DNA from: Proteiniphilum sp. UBA5283
Lineage (GTDB): Bacteria > Bacteroidota > Bacteroidia > Bacteroidales > Dysgonomonadaceae
Assembly (NCBI GenBank): GCA_002408485.1
Contig: DHSP01000048.1
Location: 15,767-79,766 of the forward strand
Reading direction: 5' to 3'
DNA: 64,000 nt
The translations under genes were made by a program, and so were the position numbers. This document shows, piece by piece, positions 62,901 through 64,000 of the stretch. The stretch's first letter is position 1. Every line of letters begins with the position of its first letter. The notes under the pieces were generated by a model. The model saw only the letters and a list, made by a program, of their open reading frames with translations. It did not search any database and was not told the DNA's origin.

Positions 62901-63363
62901 ACAACTGGCACAGTGTATCCAGGAGATGGACAAGCTTCAGATCAACGAACTGGAGAAAAATGGTTCAGTACGGCTGATGGTCGGTGGACAGGAGGCGGTA
63001 ATCACAACCAATGATGTGGAGATTATTTCGGAAGATATTCCCGGATGGCTGGTTGGCAATGAAGGACGACTGACTGTGGCGCTCGATATCACGCTTACGG
63101 CAGATCTTGAGAAAGAAGGGATTGCCCGCGAGTTGGTTAACAGAATTCAAAATCTTCGCAAAGCAAAGGATTTCGAAATCACTGACCGCATCATCATCCG
63201 TGTTTCCTCACACCCTGCTTTTGACGAAGCTATCGTGTCCAATAGTGATTACATCAGGAACCAGGTGCTGGCCGATGAGATCACCTTCGTGCAGGAGCAG
63301 CTTGAAGATCAGATAGAGATTCACGATCAGTTGTTGACTATCAGTATCCATAAAAACTGTTGA
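59947..63363 (+). CDS. ileS: isoleucyl-tRNA synthetase (eukaryote-like type)
   Basis: A 1138-residue class I synthetase. The HIGH-type motif is in PPSANGMPGIHHV (about 47-60), and the KMSKS-type motif is NKMSKRLGNAVDPF. A long CP1 editing insert has TWTTTPWTLPSNV-like features (AWTTTPWTLPSN). The length, the missing C-terminal zinc finger and the motif variants point to the eukaryote-like type 2 IleS, which is less sensitive to mupirocin. The ATG at 59947 is used; a TTG lies two codons upstream. Confidence 0.96.
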   Translation: MSKKFPEYNQLNLSEVNKEMLKVWDEKGIFRKSLEMREGHPRFVFYEGPPSANGMPGIHHVIARSIKDIFCRYKTMKGFLVNRKAGWDTHGLPVELGVEKSMGITKEDIGKKISVEEYNAACRTEVMKYTREWEELTRKMGYWVDMSDPYITYDNRYIETLWYLLKELYNNDYLYKGYTIQPYSPAAGTGLSTHELNQPGCYRDVKDTTCTAQFLVRNPLPEWKAFGDPFFLAWTTTPWTLPSNVLLAVGKNIDYVAVQTYNQYTGKPMTAVLAKSLLDVYFPEKNSEWSLDDYKPGDKNVPFRVLDKVWKGSELAGIGYEQLIPWVKASDNAFKVVTGDFVTTEDGTGIVHIAPTFGADDMKVGKENGVPGLLLTDKEGNPRPMVDLTGKFFRLEDLDPHFVQNNMNADRYKEYAGRYVKNAYDDSLNEEDATLDVDLSVMLKQQNRAFRIEKQVHTYPHCWRTDKPVLYYPLDSWFVRTTACRDKMIELNDTINWKPQSTGTGRFGKWLENLQDWNLSRSRYWGTPLPIWRTEDGKEEKCIGSVRELYKEMQKALDAGVMDELPWKGLNLKEYRELEYDQIDLHRPYVDNIVLVSDSGKPMKREPDLIDVWFDSGAMPFAQVFYPHISESDFQKEFPADFIAEGVDQTRGWFYTLHAIASMVKGSVAFRNVVSNGLVLDKNGNKMSKRLGNAVDPFEAIEQHGSDPLRWYMITNAAPWDNLKFDVDGVEESRRKFFGTLYNTYSFFVLYANVDDYCDQYPQIPIEKRPEIDRWIISLLNSLVKEVDQGYDSYEPTKAGRAIADFVNDNLSNWYVRLNRKRFWGGEMTDDKLSAYQTLYQCLVTVAKLMAPIAPFYADKLYLDLISTTKSEQLESVHLANFPEVDDSLIDRPLEEQMYLAQTASSIVLALRRKVNIKVRQPLSRIMIPVVDDEQKQNIASVEALILSEVNVKELHFVDSASEMLVKRVKPDFKKLGPRYGKIMKQLAQCIQEMDKLQINELEKNGSVRLMVGGQEAVITTNDVEIISEDIPGWLVGNEGRLTVALDITLTADLEKEGIARELVNRIQNLRKAKDFEITDRIIIRVSSHPAFDEAIVSNSDYIRNQVLADEITFVQEQLEDQIEIHDQLLTISIHKNC

Positions 63364-63384
63364 AAATTATTTGTTTTTTATGTG

Positions 63385-63392
63385 TATCTTTG
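63385..63392 (+). promoter_or_regulatory. -7 box before the DksA-like gene
   Basis: TAtcTTTG, 96 bases before the ATG at 63488, just after the ileS stop codon. Confidence 0.6.
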
Positions 63393-63487
63393 TGAGGATA
63401 TGTGACAGAGAACATTTTATAATGCCGGTTGTTGTACATAAACTCTGATTCCAGTAGGGGACACAGCCAATAAACATATATATCATT

Positions 63488-63868
63488 ATGAGCGAAAAAA
63501 CAAGATATTCAGACGAGGAACTGGATGAGTTCCGGGCTATTATCAACGAAAAATTACGGGTGGCCCGTCAGGAGTATGAAAATTATCGTGCCGCCGTCAC
63601 CAATACAGACGGCAACGATACCATCGACACATCTCCAACCTATAAGGTATTAGAGGAGGGTGCGTCCACTCTCTCCAAGGAGGAAGCAGGAAGGCTGGCG
63701 CAACGTCAGATGAAGTTCATCCAAAATTTGCAGGCTGCATTGGTTCGAATTGAAAACGGTACCTACGGTATTTGTCGGGAAACAGGCAAGCTGATTCCCA
63801 AGGAGCGTCTGCGTGCCGTACCGCATGCCACCCTGAGCATTGAGGCTAAATCTGCCAAGAAAAAGTAA
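63488..63868 (+). CDS. TraR/DksA-family protein with a degenerate zinc finger
   Basis: A 126-residue protein. An N-terminal coiled-coil half (about 8-88, with EEAGRLAQRQMKFIQNLQAA) leads to the DksA C-terminal motif GTYGICRETGKLIPKERL. It has only one cysteine (Cys96), so the four-cysteine zinc site of E. coli DksA cannot form. This single-Cys form is common in Bacteroidetes. It probably binds the RNA polymerase secondary channel, as DksA does; that is inference. lspA starts 9 bases downstream, so the two are co-transcribed. Confidence 0.9.
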   Translation: MSEKTRYSDEELDEFRAIINEKLRVARQEYENYRAAVTNTDGNDTIDTSPTYKVLEEGASTLSKEEAGRLAQRQMKFIQNLQAALVRIENGTYGICRETGKLIPKERLRAVPHATLSIEAKSAKKK

Positions 63869-63877
63869 CGGCCGAGG

Positions 63878-64000
63878 ATGAAAAAGTGTTCACATAAAGC
63901 CTGGTTGGCCGCAATTGTAGTTTTTTTGGTCCTTCTGGTCGATCAACTCTCAAAAATATGGGTGAAAACACATATGGAGTTGTACGATGTCATCGCTGTT
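63878..64000 (+). CDS. lspA: lipoprotein signal peptidase LspA, N-terminal 41 residues (cut by the window edge)
   Basis: The frame begins at the ATG at 63878 and stays open to the window end. Its first helix, AAIVVFLVLLVDQLSKIWV, contains the conserved Asp of LspA in LVDQLSKIWVK. LspA cleaves lipoprotein signal peptides in the inner membrane. The catalytic Asp pair lies beyond the window. Confidence 0.9.
   Translation, partial: MKKCSHKAWLAAIVVFLVLLVDQLSKIWVKTHMELYDVIAV

Noticed and set aside
1..64000. CRISPR arrays, insertion sequences, prophage
   Set aside because: No regularly spaced repeats, transposase, integrase or phage structural genes were found on reading both strands.

Overview
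The window is chromosomal DNA from a member of the Bacteroidales, most likely from the Dysgonomonadaceae/Porphyromonadaceae neighbourhood. The reasons are: many starts are preceded by the Bacteroidetes sigma-AB type -7 box TAnnTTTG, in the best cases with a TTG/TTTG element 19-20 bases upstream; ribosome-binding sites are A-rich and lack clear Shine-Dalgarno sequences; and it carries lineage families such as S46 peptidases, FecR/STN-TonB systems, DUF4827, an eukaryote-like IleS and a single-cysteine DksA-like protein. The genus call is inference.

Region 1 (1-17.3 kb) is visibly AT-rich compared with the rest. It holds one trans-envelope regulatory and uptake module. An ECF sigma factor (plus strand) diverges from a FecR-type anti-sigma factor, which is followed on the minus strand by an STN-domain TonB-dependent receptor, a DUF4876-like lipoprotein, an outer-membrane beta-barrel protein and a membrane polyferredoxin with an HMA-like periplasmic domain. 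Next come a DPP7-type S46 dipeptidyl peptidase, an ABC ATPase, an ABC-2 permease fused to a GldG-like domain, and two tandem short MutS-like ATPases. The receptor and the peptidase share a duplicated 5' leader that ends exactly at both start codons. This is the best candidate here for an undescribed system.

Region 2 (17.5-34.8 kb) is a housekeeping core: rpsO, a carboxypeptidase-regulatory-domain protein, a plus-strand nadB-folP-cdaA-recF-DUF721 run, then a long minus-strand block. That block contains a sigma-54 activator with LptE and SecG, an acyltransferase, GlmM, a DUF4827 lipoprotein, a DHH phosphoesterase, ComEC and Rpe. Between rpe and tlpA lies a roughly 200-base region that folds like a structured RNA (6S-like candidate).

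Region 3 (35-46.8 kb) is mainly plus strand: a TlpA-like lipoprotein, an amidase, an MCE protein, DnaA with an AT-rich upstream region, a secreted endonuclease I and phosphoesterase pair, RNase HII, divergent tex and radA, and tRNA-Cys.

Region 4 (47-64 kb) holds adk-obg-pgeF, a lipoprotein-type superoxide dismutase, ftsH, rsfS, a tandem DUF1080 lipoprotein, ribF with a TTG start, mltG, tRNA-Ser, a 48-residue small protein, an aspartate aminotransferase, ileS, a DksA-like protein and the start of lspA. I see no CRISPR array, prophage or intact insertion sequence.
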